Below, piece after piece: positions 10,074 to 19,642 of a stretch of DNA of 64,000 bases (position 1 is its first letter; every line of letters starts with the position of its first letter). The stretch is from Comamonas halotolerans (GTDB lineage: Bacteria > Pseudomonadota > Gammaproteobacteria > Burkholderiales > Burkholderiaceae_C). The DNA is taken from the NCBI RefSeq assembly GCF_030162935.1, contig NZ_JASAUZ010000034.1:124001-188000 (forward strand), written 5' to 3'. A program made the translations under genes and the position numbers. The notes under the pieces are model-generated. The model did no database searches, was not told the origin of the DNA, and was given only the letters and a program-made list of their open reading frames with translations.

Positions 10074-10328
10074 ATGTGGTTGCTAGGCACGGTATCTTTG
10101 GTGGCGTTGCTGCGGGTGTTGGCACATCTGCAGGTGGTGGATGTGGCAGGTATTTCCGCACTGTCTTGGTGGTGGGTCATCGGTGGTTTTGCACTGAGCG
10201 CAGCATGGTTTGCTTATGCCGACTTTTCAGGTCTCACGACGCGCAAAGCCATGGAACGCATGGGCGAGCGCAAGCAAGCACGTATCCAAAAGCAGCGCGA
10301 CGCGCTGGGTGTGCGCCGCAAGCGCTGA
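10074..10328 (+). CDS. Small Trp-rich membrane protein (TIGR04438-like)
   Basis: 84 residues: an N-terminal hydrophobic segment, a Trp cluster (ALSWWWVIGGFALSAAWFAY, residues 29-48), then a very basic tail (RKAMERMGERKQARIQKQRD). This architecture matches the small Trp-rich proteins (TIGR04438) found in Burkholderiales; the function is unknown. It opens with ATG at 10074 and lies just upstream of ilvD. Confidence 0.7.
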   Translation: MWLLGTVSLVALLRVLAHLQVVDVAGISALSWWWVIGGFALSAAWFAYADFSGLTTRKAMERMGERKQARIQKQRDALGVRRKR

Positions 10329-10475
10329 TGTCTGCATTCGCCAATTGCGAAGGTCGTAGGCCGTGGACTGTGGGGGAAGACGCAGCAGCTTGGCGCATGG
10401 GGTGGGCCATAATGATCGGATGGGTCGAAAGTGCCCGCTACCGAGACATTCATTCCTCCAAGAACTAGCTCCACC

Positions 10476-12335
10476 ATGCCTGCTTACCGTTCCAAGACTT
10501 CTACCGGCGGCCGTAACATGGCCGGTGCCCGCGCCCTGTGGCGTGCCACTGGCATGAAAGATGGCGACTTTGACAAGCCCATCATTGCCATTGCCAACTC
10601 CTTTACCCAGTTTGTGCCGGGTCACGTGCACCTGAAGGATCTGGGGCAACTGGTTGCCCGTGAAATCGAGGCGGCAGGCGGTGTCGCCAAGGAGTTCAAT
10701 ACCATCGCTGTGGATGACGGTATCGCCATGGGCCACGATGGGATGTTGTATTCGCTGCCCAGTCGCGACATCATTGCGGACTCGGTGGAGTACATGGTCA
10801 ATGCCCACTGTGCCGACGCACTGGTATGCATTTCCAATTGCGACAAGATTACCCCCGGCATGCTCATGGCCGCCATGCGCCTGAACATTCCCGTGATCTT
10901 TGTCTCCGGTGGCCCGATGGAAGCGGGCAAGACAAAACTAGCCAACCCCACCACCAACGTCATTGAGTTCAAGAAGCTGGACCTGGTGGATGCCATGGTG
11001 ATTGCTGCGGACAAGAACTACACCGATGAGCAGGTCGCGCAGGTTGAGCGCTCGGCGTGTCCTACCTGTGGTTCGTGCTCGGGCATGTTCACAGCCAATT
11101 CCATGAACTGCCTGACTGAAGCATTAGGCCTGTCGCTGCCTGGTAACGGTACGGTCGTAGCCACGCATGCTGATCGCGAGGCGCTGTTCAAGCAGGCTGG
11201 CCGTCGCATTGTCGAGTTGTGCAAGCAGTACTACGAGCAAGAGGATGCTTCGGTATTGCCCCGTTCTGTAGGTTTCAAGGCGTTTGAAAATGCCATGACC
11301 CTGGATATTGCCATGGGCGGCTCCACCAATACCATCCTGCATTTGCTGGCGATTGCCCAAGAGGCTGAGATCGACTTCACCATGGCAGACATCGACCGTT
11401 TGTCGCGCGTCGTACCTCAGCTGTGCAAGGTGGCACCCAATACGCAAAAGTACCACATCGAAGATGTGCACCGTGCGGGCGGCATCATGGCCATCCTGGG
11501 TGAACTGGCGCGAGCAGGCAAGCTGCACACCGATGTGCCAACCATACATGCCAAGAGCATGGCGGATGCGCTGGCGCAGTGGGATGTGATGGTGACCCAA
11601 GATGAAGCTGTCAAACAGTTCTACCTGGCTGGCCCGGCAGGTATTCCCACCCAGGTCGCGTTCAGCCAGAACACCCGCTGGCCCAGCCTGGATCTGGACC
11701 GTGCAGAGGGTTGCATTCGTTCCTATGATCACGCATTCAGCAAAGAGGGTGGCTTGGCCGTGTTGTTTGGCAACATTGCGCAAAACGGTTGCGTGGTGAA
11801 GTCGGCAGGGGTGGATGAGTCCATCCTGGTGTTTGAGGGCAATGCCCACGTGACCGAGTCACAAGATGAAGCCGTGCAGAACATTCTGGATGACAAGGTG
11901 GTTGCGGGTGATGTGGTCATCGTGCGCTACGAAGGTCCCAAGGGGGGGCCTGGCATGCAGGAAATGCTGTACCCCACCAGCTACATCAAATCCAAGGGCT
12001 TGGGCAAGGCCTGTGCGTTGCTGACCGATGGCCGCTTCTCGGGTGGCACATCGGGGCTGTCAATCGGTCATTGCTCGCCGGAAGCTGCGGCTGGTGGTGC
12101 AATTGGCTTGGTACAGAACGGTGACCGTATCCGTATCGATATTCCTAACCGATCGATCAACGTACTGGTCAGCGATGAAGAGCTGGCGCGTCGCCGCGAA
12201 GCGCAAAATGCCAAGGGCTGGAAGCCTGCACAGCCACGTCCTCGCAAGGTGTCGGCTGCGCTCAAGGCGTATGCCAAGTTGGTGACTTCGGCGGATACTG
12301 GCGCGGTGCGTGATTTGTCCAAACTGGACGACTAA
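10476..12335 (+). CDS. ilvD: Dihydroxy-acid dehydratase
   Basis: A 619-residue Fe-S enzyme that dehydrates 2,3-dihydroxy-3-methylbutanoate and its isoleucine-pathway analogue to the 2-oxo acids in valine, leucine and isoleucine synthesis. Cluster cysteines are visible in SNCDKITPG and in [18 protein letters not shown]. The C-terminal [14 protein letters not shown] is typical. The start [19 protein letters not shown] aligns with the usual N-terminus of IlvD, so the ATG at 10476 is preferred over an in-frame ATG 45 nt upstream, even though its ribosome-binding site is weak. It is followed directly by a terminator. Confidence 0.96.
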   Translation: MPAYRSKTSTGGRNMAGARALWRATGMKDGDFDKPIIAIANSFTQFVPGHVHLKDLGQLVAREIEAAGGVAKEFNTIAVDDGIAMGHDGMLYSLPSRDIIADSVEYMVNAHCADALVCISNCDKITPGMLMAAMRLNIPVIFVSGGPMEAGKTKLANPTTNVIEFKKLDLVDAMVIAADKNYTDEQVAQVERSACPTCGSCSGMFTANSMNCLTEALGLSLPGNGTVVATHADREALFKQAGRRIVELCKQYYEQEDASVLPRSVGFKAFENAMTLDIAMGGSTNTILHLLAIAQEAEIDFTMADIDRLSRVVPQLCKVAPNTQKYHIEDVHRAGGIMAILGELARAGKLHTDVPTIHAKSMADALAQWDVMVTQDEAVKQFYLAGPAGIPTQVAFSQNTRWPSLDLDRAEGCIRSYDHAFSKEGGLAVLFGNIAQNGCVVKSAGVDESILVFEGNAHVTESQDEAVQNILDDKVVAGDVVIVRYEGPKGGPGMQEMLYPTSYIKSKGLGKACALLTDGRFSGGTSGLSIGHCSPEAAAGGAIGLVQNGDRIRIDIPNRSINVLVSDEELARRREAQNAKGWKPAQPRPRKVSAALKAYAKLVTSADTGAVRDLSKLDD

Positions 12336-12354
12336 ACCATCTCTGCGCAGCGCT

Positions 12355-12383
12355 AAAAGCCGCCTTTCATAGGCGGCTTTTTT
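12355..12383 (+). terminator. Terminator of ilvD
   Basis: AAAGCCGCCT / AGGCGGCTTT stem (12356-12380, loop TTCAT) followed by further T residues. Confidence 0.85.
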
Positions 12384-12575
12384 GCGTCCGTGCAGCATGG
12401 CTGTGGGCGAGGTTGACAATCTCATCCACATGGATGACAAGCTTGCGCTGTTGTATGCAGCTTGCAGAATTCTTCGAGACGATCAGTACATCAGTACTTG
12501 AGAGCCTTTGTTTGGCCTCGTTAGCAGGTCATTTTTAGTAATGTTTATCTGAATTGGTTGTGAAAGGCTGATGTG

Positions 12576-13577
12576 ATGTTTCATCCCCGGTTGTGGCATC
12601 GTACTTTGCGCATGCTGACTTGCGCCATGTTGGCTAGCGTGGTGGTGCCAGCCTGGGCGCAAATCAAAGAGTTTCCACAGCATCCCATCAAATTGGTTGT
12701 GCCTTTTGCGGCTGGAGGCTCAACTGACATCGTGGCACGTTTGGTTGCCGAGGGGATGCAAGCGCAGCTTCAGCAAACGGTGTATGTGGAAAACAAAGCA
12801 GGGGCTGGTGGAATGCTGGGGGCGGAGCAGGTCGCGCAAGCCCATGCCGATGGTTATACCGTAGGGCTGGGCTCTATCAGCACCTTGGCCGTTAACCCTG
12901 TTGTGCTCAAAGCAGCAAGAGTGCAACCGCTGCGTGATTTCAAAATGGTGCTGCCATTGGCATCTATCGCATCGGTGTTTTCTGTGACACCTTCAATTGG
13001 GGTGATGAATTTTGAGCAGTTTCTCAAAGCTGCACGTCAGCAAGGTGATGAATGGTCGGCAGGGTCTTCGGGGGTGGGCTCTATTGGCCATGTCATCTTG
13101 GAGGCGCTGAATGCCGAGCTGGGATTGCGTCTGCGTCATATCCCCTTCAAAGGTATGGGGCCGGTGGTCCAGAGCGTTTTAGCGGGACAAACTCAGGTTT
13201 TGAGTGACCAATATCCATCTTCCGCTCCACATATTCAAGCGGCTCGACTGCTGCCTTTTGCGGTGGCAGCCCATGCACGCTTGGCTGATTTGCCACAGGT
13301 GCCGACCTTGCAAGAGCTTGGCTACCCGCAACTCAACGCGTTGGCAATTACCTGGTTTGGTCTGGTCGTGCCAGCATCTACGCCAGATGCCGTGGTCATG
13401 CGTCTGAACCTAGCAGCCAACGCAGCGCTACAACAACCACAGCTGCAAGCACACTTGGCGAAGCTGGGAGTTGCATCCATGGGCGGCACGCCGCGGGATT
13501 TGGAGGCAATGGTCGAACAAACTACGGCGCAAGTGCAGCAGTTGGTCAAACAGCGTGGTATCACAGATGGCATGTGA
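12576..13577 (+). CDS. Bug/TctC-family periplasmic substrate-binding protein
   Basis: A 333-residue tripartite-tricarboxylate-transporter receptor (Bug family), which binds small carboxylates in the periplasm. It has a signal peptide (RMLTCAMLASVVVPAWAQ). The Bug hallmarks follow: the first strand IKLVVPFAAGGSTDIVARL and the VENKAGAGGMLGAEQVAQ segment. The start is ATG 12576 with GAAAGG 8 nt upstream; a GTG codon sits immediately before it. No TctA/TctB partner is adjacent, so it is an orphan receptor. The next gene downstream is malonyl-CoA decarboxylase, which hints at a malonate-like ligand, but that is only inference from position. Confidence 0.88.
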   Translation: MFHPRLWHRTLRMLTCAMLASVVVPAWAQIKEFPQHPIKLVVPFAAGGSTDIVARLVAEGMQAQLQQTVYVENKAGAGGMLGAEQVAQAHADGYTVGLGSISTLAVNPVVLKAARVQPLRDFKMVLPLASIASVFSVTPSIGVMNFEQFLKAARQQGDEWSAGSSGVGSIGHVILEALNAELGLRLRHIPFKGMGPVVQSVLAGQTQVLSDQYPSSAPHIQAARLLPFAVAAHARLADLPQVPTLQELGYPQLNALAITWFGLVVPASTPDAVVMRLNLAANAALQQPQLQAHLAKLGVASMGGTPRDLEAMVEQTTAQVQQLVKQRGITDGM

Positions 13578-13750
13578 CCTCAATGTGCTCGGTTTGGAGA
13601 AGTTTGTGGCTCCACTAACGCTGCGATCCGCTGCTTGTAGGCCGAGGTCTCAGTTGCGAATGTGGGGGTGAAAGCTGTGTTGATAATGAAGTCGCACGAG
13701 TTGATTGTTTTACCTCTGTGCTAGTTGTTGACTCTCACTGAATCCTGTTC

Positions 13751-15181
13751 ATGAAAACTGCTTCTGATTGGCTGGCACGTAGTCTGGATAAGCTGCGTGG
13801 CGTATCTTCACAACCCGATGCGAGCGCAGCGCAGCGCCCATTGGAGGAGCGTTTGAAAGCCACGTTACGACGTGGTCAGGAAGCCCTGCCGCCTCATGTA
13901 CTGAGGCGTTTGATGGACGACCTGCAAGCGGCTGCTAGTGAGCAACTCAGTGAAGTGGAGGCTGCCAAGCACGCACAGACCGTCATGGACTGGTATGAGG
14001 GTGCAAATGATGCACAAAGGGAAGACCTGTGGCTTTTGATGTGCCAGGAGTTTGGGCCAGATGTTCAGCGTATTCACGCAGTACGTCAGCAACTGGAGCA
14101 GGCGAGTAACTCCACGGAAATGGCTCAGGCAGAAATAGCGCTGCGCAAAGTACTGGTGTCTGCACGGACTCGGCTGCTACAGCGATTTTCCGTCCCGACA
14201 GGGGGGATGCGGTTTCTGATTGATATGCGTGCCCAGCTATTGAAGCTTCCCAAAAGCGATAAGCGTTTTGTTGCTCTGGATGCAGAACTGGAGCACTTGT
14301 TCTCTAACTGGTTTGATGTGGCATTTTTAGAGTTGCGCAAACTGACCTGGGATTCACCGGCCTCTTTGCTGGAAAAGTTGATTGAGTATGAAGCGGTGCA
14401 TGACATCCGAAGCTGGGCAGATTTGAAGAATCGGGTGGATAGCGACCGCCGTTGCTATGGTTTCTTCCATCCCAAGATGCCTGATGAGCCACTCATATTT
14501 GTGGAAGTGGCGTTGGTCGAGCAGATGTCTGCAGCGATTGCCCCTTTGCTGGATGAGCATGGGGCACGCGCTAATCTGAGCAAAGCTAACACGGCTATTT
14601 TTTACTCCATCAGCAATACCCAAATCGGATTGCGTGGTGTGAGCTTTGGTAATTCGCTGATCAAGCGCGTGGTTGATGACTTGTTGTGCGAGCTGCCAAA
14701 ACTGCGCAGCTTTGCAACTTTGTCGCCTATTCCTGGTTTTCGGCAATGGTTGCTCAAGCACGGAGATTCCGTAATTGCGCAGTGGTCGCCCAAACAGCAA
14801 GCTTCCGTTGAAAAGGCTTTGGGCGTGGAGTCGCCCGTACAGGCTGCGCAGTTGGTGCAGGCCAGTGAAGATTTACAGCAGTGGAGCGAGACACATGTGC
14901 TGCGCAAAGCCTTGATGGGGTGCGCGGCGTATTACTTGAGCAAAGGTATGGACAAGGGGCGCCCACTTGATCCTGTTGCACGTTTTCACCTTGGCAATGG
15001 TGCGCGGGTTGAACGTATCAACTGGGCGGCAGATTTGTCTGGCAAAGGTCTCAAGCAGTCGCTGGGCCTGATGGTGAATTATTTATATGATCTCAAGCGT
15101 CTGGACAAGCACAGAGAAGCATTGGCAAAAGGTAAAGTGCCAGCTTCTGCGGAGGTCGAGGCCTTGTGCAAAGATTGGTGA
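13751..15181 (+). CDS. Malonyl-CoA decarboxylase
   Basis: A 476-residue enzyme that decarboxylates malonyl-CoA to acetyl-CoA and CO2. The N-terminal half is helical. The catalytic acyltransferase-like half has FYSISNTQIGLRGVSFGN (about 285-302) and ARFHLGNGARVERINW (about 409-424). These correspond to the catalytic Ser and His regions of the MCD family. The length matches bacterial MCD. It lies 170 bp after a Bug receptor in the same orientation and could handle malonyl-CoA formed from imported malonate. No malonate-CoA ligase is intact nearby (see the truncated ligase at 18607). Confidence 0.93.
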   Translation: MKTASDWLARSLDKLRGVSSQPDASAAQRPLEERLKATLRRGQEALPPHVLRRLMDDLQAAASEQLSEVEAAKHAQTVMDWYEGANDAQREDLWLLMCQEFGPDVQRIHAVRQQLEQASNSTEMAQAEIALRKVLVSARTRLLQRFSVPTGGMRFLIDMRAQLLKLPKSDKRFVALDAELEHLFSNWFDVAFLELRKLTWDSPASLLEKLIEYEAVHDIRSWADLKNRVDSDRRCYGFFHPKMPDEPLIFVEVALVEQMSAAIAPLLDEHGARANLSKANTAIFYSISNTQIGLRGVSFGNSLIKRVVDDLLCELPKLRSFATLSPIPGFRQWLLKHGDSVIAQWSPKQQASVEKALGVESPVQAAQLVQASEDLQQWSETHVLRKALMGCAAYYLSKGMDKGRPLDPVARFHLGNGARVERINWAADLSGKGLKQSLGLMVNYLYDLKRLDKHREALAKGKVPASAEVEALCKDW

Positions 15182-15228
15182 GCAATGTTCTTGTAGTGTT
15201 AATTTTGGGTGTCTGTTGACGGACATAC

Positions 15229-15269
15229 CACATAAAAAAAGCGCCTTCAAAGGCGCTTTTTTTATGTGG
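15229..15269. terminator. Bidirectional terminator between MCD gene and bfr
   Basis: A nearly perfect ~20-bp inverted repeat centred near 15249, with GCGCCTT/AAGGCGC at its core and A7/T7 flanks, between convergent genes. Confidence 0.85.
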
Positions 15270-15288
15270 TGCAATACTGAAAACAAGG

Positions 15289-15780
15289 TTAAGCAGCCGT
15301 GCCCATTTGTGCTTGTAGGTAATTGGCCAACCCCATCATATCGATCAGACCCAGCTGCTTTTCCAGCCAATAGGCGTGATCTTCTTCGGTGTCTTTCAAC
15401 TGTGCCAAAAGCAAGTCACGCGACTGAAAGTCTTGGTGTTTCTCACACAACACCATGGCCGCACGCAGGTTGTCGCGTACCTGGTATTCAACGGCCAAGT
15501 CTTTGCGCAGCATTTCTTCCACAGTTTCACCTGCAGTGAATGCATGGGGCCGCATGTCTGGTTTGCCACCCAAGAAGAGCACACGGCGCAAGATGACATC
15601 AGCATGCTGTGTCTCTTCTTCCATCTCGTGGTTGATACGCTCGTACAAACGCATGAAACCTTGGTCTTCATACTGGCGCGAGTGAATGAAGTACTGGTCA
15701 CGTGCAGCCAGCTCGCCGCGCAGGAGTTCGTTGAGGCTGGCAATGACTTCTGGATGGCCTTGCATGGTTATTTTTTTCAT
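15289..15780 (-). CDS. bfr: Bacterioferritin-type iron-storage protein lacking the heme Met ligand
   Basis: About 163 residues of the bacterioferritin family, which oxidises and stores iron in a 24-mer shell. Numbering from MQGHPEVI, the ferroxidase residues E18, E51 and H54 are present, as are the later Glu/His pair in DTEEDHAYW. The usual heme-ligand Met52 is Thr (context EEETQHAD). Such Met-less subunits are known in bacteria with two Bfr types. The start is uncertain: ATG 15780 (MKKITMQG) or 15765 (MQG); the frame also extends to 15828. There is no clear ribosome-binding site. It is a single gene, convergent with the MCD gene. Confidence 0.88.
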   Translation of the reverse strand: MKKITMQGHPEVIASLNELLRGELAARDQYFIHSRQYEDQGFMRLYERINHEMEEETQHADVILRRVLFLGGKPDMRPHAFTAGETVEEMLRKDLAVEYQVRDNLRAAMVLCEKHQDFQSRDLLLAQLKDTEEDHAYWLEKQLGLIDMMGLANYLQAQMGTAA

Positions 15781-15956
15781 TGAAGTGACGGATGCTTGCA
15801 GTATCGCGGCAAGCGACAGGAGGTTCAATCATCTGTGTGCAAACCCCTGATTTTGCGCATTGCATGCATGCGAAACGCAGAATCATTCGCGATTGACGCT
15901 GATCGTCACTGTATCTATGTATGTGTGAGGGCGTGCGGCTGCGGCACAATGCACCC

Positions 15957-16769
15957 ATGCTGATGTATCCACAGATTGACCCTGTCGCCCTGCAGTTAGG
16001 GCCTATTGCCATCCACTGGTATGGCCTGACCTATCTGGCCGCCTTTGGCCTGTTCTTGTGGCTCGGCACACGCCGACTCAAACATCCTCCGTTTAACCGT
16101 TTGCAAGGCGAGGCGGCGTGGACACGCCGTGATGTCGAAGATTTGCTGTTTCAAGGTGTGGTTGGTGTGATTGTGGGTGGGCGTTTGGGATATTGCCTTT
16201 TCTATAAGCCTGCCTATTACTTAAGCCATCCCTTGGAAATTTTTGCCGTCTGGGAAGGCGGCATGAGCTTTCATGGTGGCTTGCTGGGAGTTATTGCCGC
16301 CATGATCTGGTTTGCCTCCTCGCGAAAGCGCTCATGGCTGCAAGTGGTGGATTTTGTTGCTCCCTGCGTGCCGACGGGGCTGGCTGCAGGGCGCATAGGT
16401 AACTTTATCAATGGCGAGCTATGGGGGCGCTTTGCAGATCCCTCTTTGCCATGGGCCATGGTTTTCCCACAGAGTGGCACCATGCAACCACGGCATCCTT
16501 CGCAGATCTACCAGTTTTTGCTGGAAGGTTTGCTGCTGTTTGTGCTGCTTTGGCTGTACGCACAAAAAGAGCGGAAACCAGGCCAAGTGGCTGCTGTGTT
16601 TCTGATGGGTTACGGGAGCTTGCGTTTTATTGCCGAGTATTTCCGGGAGCCAGATGCCTATTTGGGCATTCTTTCACTGGGCCTGAGCATGGGGCAGTGG
16701 TTATGCTTGCCGATGGTGTTTGCCGGTGCGGCGATGTGGGTCTGGGCTCAGCAGCGCAAAGCCAACTAA
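15957..16769 (+). CDS. lgt: Prolipoprotein diacylglyceryl transferase
   Basis: A 270-residue inner-membrane enzyme that moves diacylglyceryl from phosphatidylglycerol to the lipobox Cys of prolipoproteins. It has several membrane helices, the family signature [14 protein letters not shown] (about residues 144-157), the early [12 protein letters not shown] segment and a late [14 protein letters not shown] motif. The start [20 protein letters not shown] fits the family; the frame's earlier ATG at 15921 adds unlikely residues. The gene appears to be transcribed from the 15829-15956 gap, divergent from bfr. Confidence 0.95.
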   Translation: MLMYPQIDPVALQLGPIAIHWYGLTYLAAFGLFLWLGTRRLKHPPFNRLQGEAAWTRRDVEDLLFQGVVGVIVGGRLGYCLFYKPAYYLSHPLEIFAVWEGGMSFHGGLLGVIAAMIWFASSRKRSWLQVVDFVAPCVPTGLAAGRIGNFINGELWGRFADPSLPWAMVFPQSGTMQPRHPSQIYQFLLEGLLLFVLLWLYAQKERKPGQVAAVFLMGYGSLRFIAEYFREPDAYLGILSLGLSMGQWLCLPMVFAGAAMWVWAQQRKAN

Positions 16770-16811
16770 GTGTTTGCGAGCGGCTGCAATCAATAAAGAA
16801 AGAGGGGGAGC

Positions 16812-17837
16812 GTGTTAGAGCGGCGTGCATACTTGCAATGGTTGGCTGCAATGGCTGTCGCAATGCCTGCTTGCACGCAAGCGAGCACAGCGCAACGAAA
16901 GAGTTCCACGTGGCCGAGTAAACCGGTGAACTTGATTGTTCCCTTTCCCGCAGGTGGCCCCAGCGCCATATTGGCCAAGCAACTTGCGCAATCGTTTGAG
17001 AGAACCACCAATCAGGTTTTGCGTATCCAGTATCAAGGTGGCGCTGGAGGGCTGCAAGGGGCAAATTTTGCGGCCAAGGCAGAAGCCAACGGGCAAAATA
17101 TTTTCATCGGTGGCAGCCACCTAGCAGTGGTGCGTGCTTTGCTGCGCAATGAAGAGTTTGATCTGATTGAGGATTTGCGTCCGCTGACCTTGCTGTGTGA
17201 AGTGCCTCAGGTGGTTGTGGTCAACCCTGCACGCATTCGATCACGTACGGTAATGGAATGGCTGGCCGACTTGGCACGCAAACCCGGGCGCTACCGAATG
17301 GCCACTGCAGGGATTGGCTCATCAAGTCATATTGCTTCGGCAATGCTCAAGCATGAGGAATCTCTGCAATATGAGTTTGTGCACTTCCGCGGTGCAGGAC
17401 CGGCCATGCAAGATTTGCTGGCGGGCTCTGTAGACATGATGATCGATGGTCTTATCTCGTGCCTTCCCCACATTCGGTCGGGTCGATTGAAAGCGCTGAT
17501 GGTCACGGGTAAGCAGCGGGCGTCAGTATTGCCGGACATACCGTGTGCCCAGGAAATGGGCGTTAACGTGCTGGACACGGTCACCTGGTATGGCTTATTT
17601 GCCCCCATACAGCTTACCGAGCCTCAGGCGCAAGCCATGTACGATGTTTTCATGCGGATGGGCCAAGACCCCACCATGCTCGCTAATTTCGAGGCCATGG
17701 GCATACGTTGGGGTGGACTTTATGGAGATGCATTTGCCTCCATGGTCCAGCAAGACACCATGCAATGGGCGCAGCGTGTGAAGAGTATGGGATTGGGTAA
17801 TATTTTTACAAAAAATTTGGAAGAGAGCGGAGTGTGA
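16812..17837 (+). CDS. Bug/TctC-family periplasmic substrate-binding protein
   Basis: A 341-residue Bug receptor. It starts with GTG at 16812 behind a GAGGGGGAG-type site. The N-terminus (MLERRAYLQWLAAMAVAMPA) has an RR pair before the hydrophobic core, then SKPVNLIVPFPAGGPSAILA, the Bug first-strand motif. GAGPAMQDLLAGSVDMMIDG is also typical. It is a second orphan receptor with no TctAB beside it. It overlaps a crotonase-family gene by 4 nt, so the ligand is probably an acid that is activated to a CoA thioester. The precise ligand is unknown. Confidence 0.88.
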   Translation: MLERRAYLQWLAAMAVAMPACTQASTAQRKSSTWPSKPVNLIVPFPAGGPSAILAKQLAQSFERTTNQVLRIQYQGGAGGLQGANFAAKAEANGQNIFIGGSHLAVVRALLRNEEFDLIEDLRPLTLLCEVPQVVVVNPARIRSRTVMEWLADLARKPGRYRMATAGIGSSSHIASAMLKHEESLQYEFVHFRGAGPAMQDLLAGSVDMMIDGLISCLPHIRSGRLKALMVTGKQRASVLPDIPCAQEMGVNVLDTVTWYGLFAPIQLTEPQAQAMYDVFMRMGQDPTMLANFEAMGIRWGGLYGDAFASMVQQDTMQWAQRVKSMGLGNIFTKNLEESGV

Positions 17838-18610
17838 GCGGTCAAATCACAGCCCAACCCTGGGCCGATATGCAAGACAGTGGGACTGGAATCTGGATAG
17901 TCGAGATTGACAATGCGGACAAGCTCAATGCGATGACCCGAAACATGTGGCGAGAGTTGAAGTCGGTGTTTACGGGACTGCAAGTCAATCCTGAAATTCG
18001 TTGCGTGGTGATTCGTGGGCGTGGCAATGCTTTCTGTGCAGGCGGTGATATCTCTGAATACCCTGCATTCCGCTTTGATGCGCAAATGCTGGAGCAGTTT
18101 CATGAAAACGATGTCTGGGGAGGCTTAAGTGCCATCTTGGCCTGTGATGTCCCTGTCGTTGCCTGCATTACAGGTGCATGCATGGGCGCCGGTGTTGAAA
18201 TTGCCAGTTGCTGCGATGTGCGTTTAGTCGCAGAGGGCGCCAAGTTTGGTGCACCTATAGCTAAATTGGGTTTCCCCATGGCCCCCAAGGAGCTGCACTT
18301 GGTTGCCTCCGCTGTTGGACAGCATATGGCTAGGCGCATGCTGCTGGAGGCCGCAGTTTTTTCAGCTTCCGAGATGGCATCTGCGAACTGGTGTGCCAAT
18401 CCGGTTCCAGCTGATCAATTGCAGGCGCTCACTTTACATACTGCACAGCGCATTGCCAGCTTGGCACCGCAAGCAGCACGCTTGAACAAGCAGACTTTGC
18501 GCAACTTGGCTTGTGCTGAGCCAGTGATATCACCCTACGCCTATGCGGACTCGGTGGAGCATAGAGAAGGTATTGCTGCTTTCTTGGCTAAACGCATCCC
18601 CAGTTTTTGA
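17834..18610 (+). CDS. Enoyl-CoA hydratase/isomerase (crotonase) family protein
   Basis: 258 residues of the crotonase superfamily, acting on acyl-CoA thioesters. The oxyanion-hole segments are FCAGGDISEY and GACMGAGVEIASCCD. The Glu aligned with crotonase Glu144 is present in GAGVEIAS. The position of the second catalytic Glu (Glu164, usually PE-I-K-LG) reads API-A-KLG, so that residue is not Glu. A plain hydratase is therefore uncertain, and isomerase, hydrolase or decarboxylase activity is possible. The start is GTG 17834, overlapping the Bug receptor stop by 4 nt, which implies co-translation with it. Confidence 0.85.
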   Translation: MSGQITAQPWADMQDSGTGIWIVEIDNADKLNAMTRNMWRELKSVFTGLQVNPEIRCVVIRGRGNAFCAGGDISEYPAFRFDAQMLEQFHENDVWGGLSAILACDVPVVACITGACMGAGVEIASCCDVRLVAEGAKFGAPIAKLGFPMAPKELHLVASAVGQHMARRMLLEAAVFSASEMASANWCANPVPADQLQALTLHTAQRIASLAPQAARLNKQTLRNLACAEPVISPYAYADSVEHREGIAAFLAKRIPSF

Positions 18611-19035
18611 ATGTCAGCGCCTTCACGGAGCTTGATCTTAGACAGAATGCCGGTATGTCTGATGCGAACCAAACTTTAACTACGACTGCGCAATGGCAGT
18701 CTTACACGCAGCCTGTCAAACTGCTTTTTTCAGTACTCCCCGTGTCAAGAGGGGCTTGCGTTTTGGTGATGCTGGCTTGCGCTCCAGCGCGAGCCATGCT
18801 GAGTGAAGCAATAGACGCGGCCGGTGCTCAAATGCTAGCGGTTGATGTTGGTACCGCGCAATCTGAAGTCGGGAGCATCATTGAGCAGAGAAAGCCTGAA
18901 ATCGTCGTGTGCGCACCGGAAGTGTTTGGCTGGGTGTCCAAACTCGCGTTTCTCAGTGAATGTGCAGCGATTTACACATGTGATGCCGATGGTACGGGAA
19001 CACTGCTCGATCGTGCAGCGCACCATGCAAAATAG
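18607..19035 (+). pseudogene. Truncated acyl-CoA ligase (N-terminal fragment only)
   Basis: 142 codons from a TTG that overlaps the crotonase stop (TTGA), or 126 codons from ATG 18655. The stretch from about residue 48 (RGACVLVMLACAPARAMLSE, AAGAQMLAVD, RKPEIVVCAPEVFG) follows the N-terminal subdomain of AMP-forming acyl-CoA ligases. A TAG then ends the frame. The frame resumes for 17 codons before a TAA, and the uspA terminator follows. The ATP-binding YTSGTTG region and the rest, about 350 residues, are missing. I read it as a decayed ligase once co-transcribed with the Bug receptor and crotonase. A genuine small protein is an alternative. Confidence 0.5.
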
Positions 19036-19083
19036 CAAGGCTCAAACTTTGGCGATGTTGTGCTGACACGTCCAATTTCGTCA

Positions 19084-19112
19084 TAAAAAAAGGGATCCTG
19101 GGGATCCCTTTG
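19084..19112 (-). terminator. Terminator of uspA
   Basis: AAAGGGATCC / GGATCCCTTT stem (19089-19111) with a TGG loop. On the minus strand the T-run (19090-19084) follows, 18 bp after the stop at 19130. Confidence 0.8.
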
Positions 19113-19129
19113 GGTAGATGTGAACGTCA

Positions 19130-19573
19130 TTAACGCAGCACCAGAACAGGCACCTGCGAGTGTGTCAGTACATGCTGAGTTTCGCTACCTAGCAGCAAAC
19201 GCTTGATGCCCTTTCGTCCATGCGAGGCCATGATGATGAGGTCGGCTTTTTGCTTCTCTGCAGCACTGATTATGGACTCTGCAATCAGGTCTGACTTGGC
19301 GATGCTGGTCTTGACGCTGACTCCCAGCTCTTTGCCTTCAGCCTTGATCTTGTTGAGCACGTCTTGGGCTTGCTCTGCCCACTTGGCTTCAATGCGTTTG
19401 ATTTCCGACATATCCACCGATGCACCACCTTCAAGGTAACTACGGGGGTAGCGCGGGATCACCTTCAGTGCAACCAAAGCAGCGCCGCTCAACTTTGCCA
19501 TTTCAAGGGCATGTTTAACAGCTTTGTCAGACAGCGGAGAGCCATCGGTAGCAACCAAAATACGTTCATACAT
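19130..19573 (-). CDS. Universal stress protein (UspA family)
   Basis: A 147-residue cytoplasmic universal stress protein. It starts MYERILVATDGSPLSDKAVK. The nucleotide-binding signature lies near the end as ASHGRKGIKRLLLGS (G-x2-G-x9-GS type), which suggests the ATP-binding class. The frame is open to 20050, but ATG 19573 is chosen because it matches the family N-terminus and has GGAG about 9 nt upstream. It is divergent from ccoI, and an FNR-type box (19643-19656) lies in the shared 118-bp promoter region. Oxygen-limited induction is likely, as for Anr-controlled usp genes elsewhere. Confidence 0.93.
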   Translation of the reverse strand: MYERILVATDGSPLSDKAVKHALEMAKLSGAALVALKVIPRYPRSYLEGGASVDMSEIKRIEAKWAEQAQDVLNKIKAEGKELGVSVKTSIAKSDLIAESIISAAEKQKADLIIMASHGRKGIKRLLLGSETQHVLTHSQVPVLVLR

Positions 19574-19642
19574 CTTGTTGATCTCCAGGTTTTTTCGACT
19601 GAGGTGATGACTCAAAGCATAGAGTACGCGCTCCTGCTTGTC

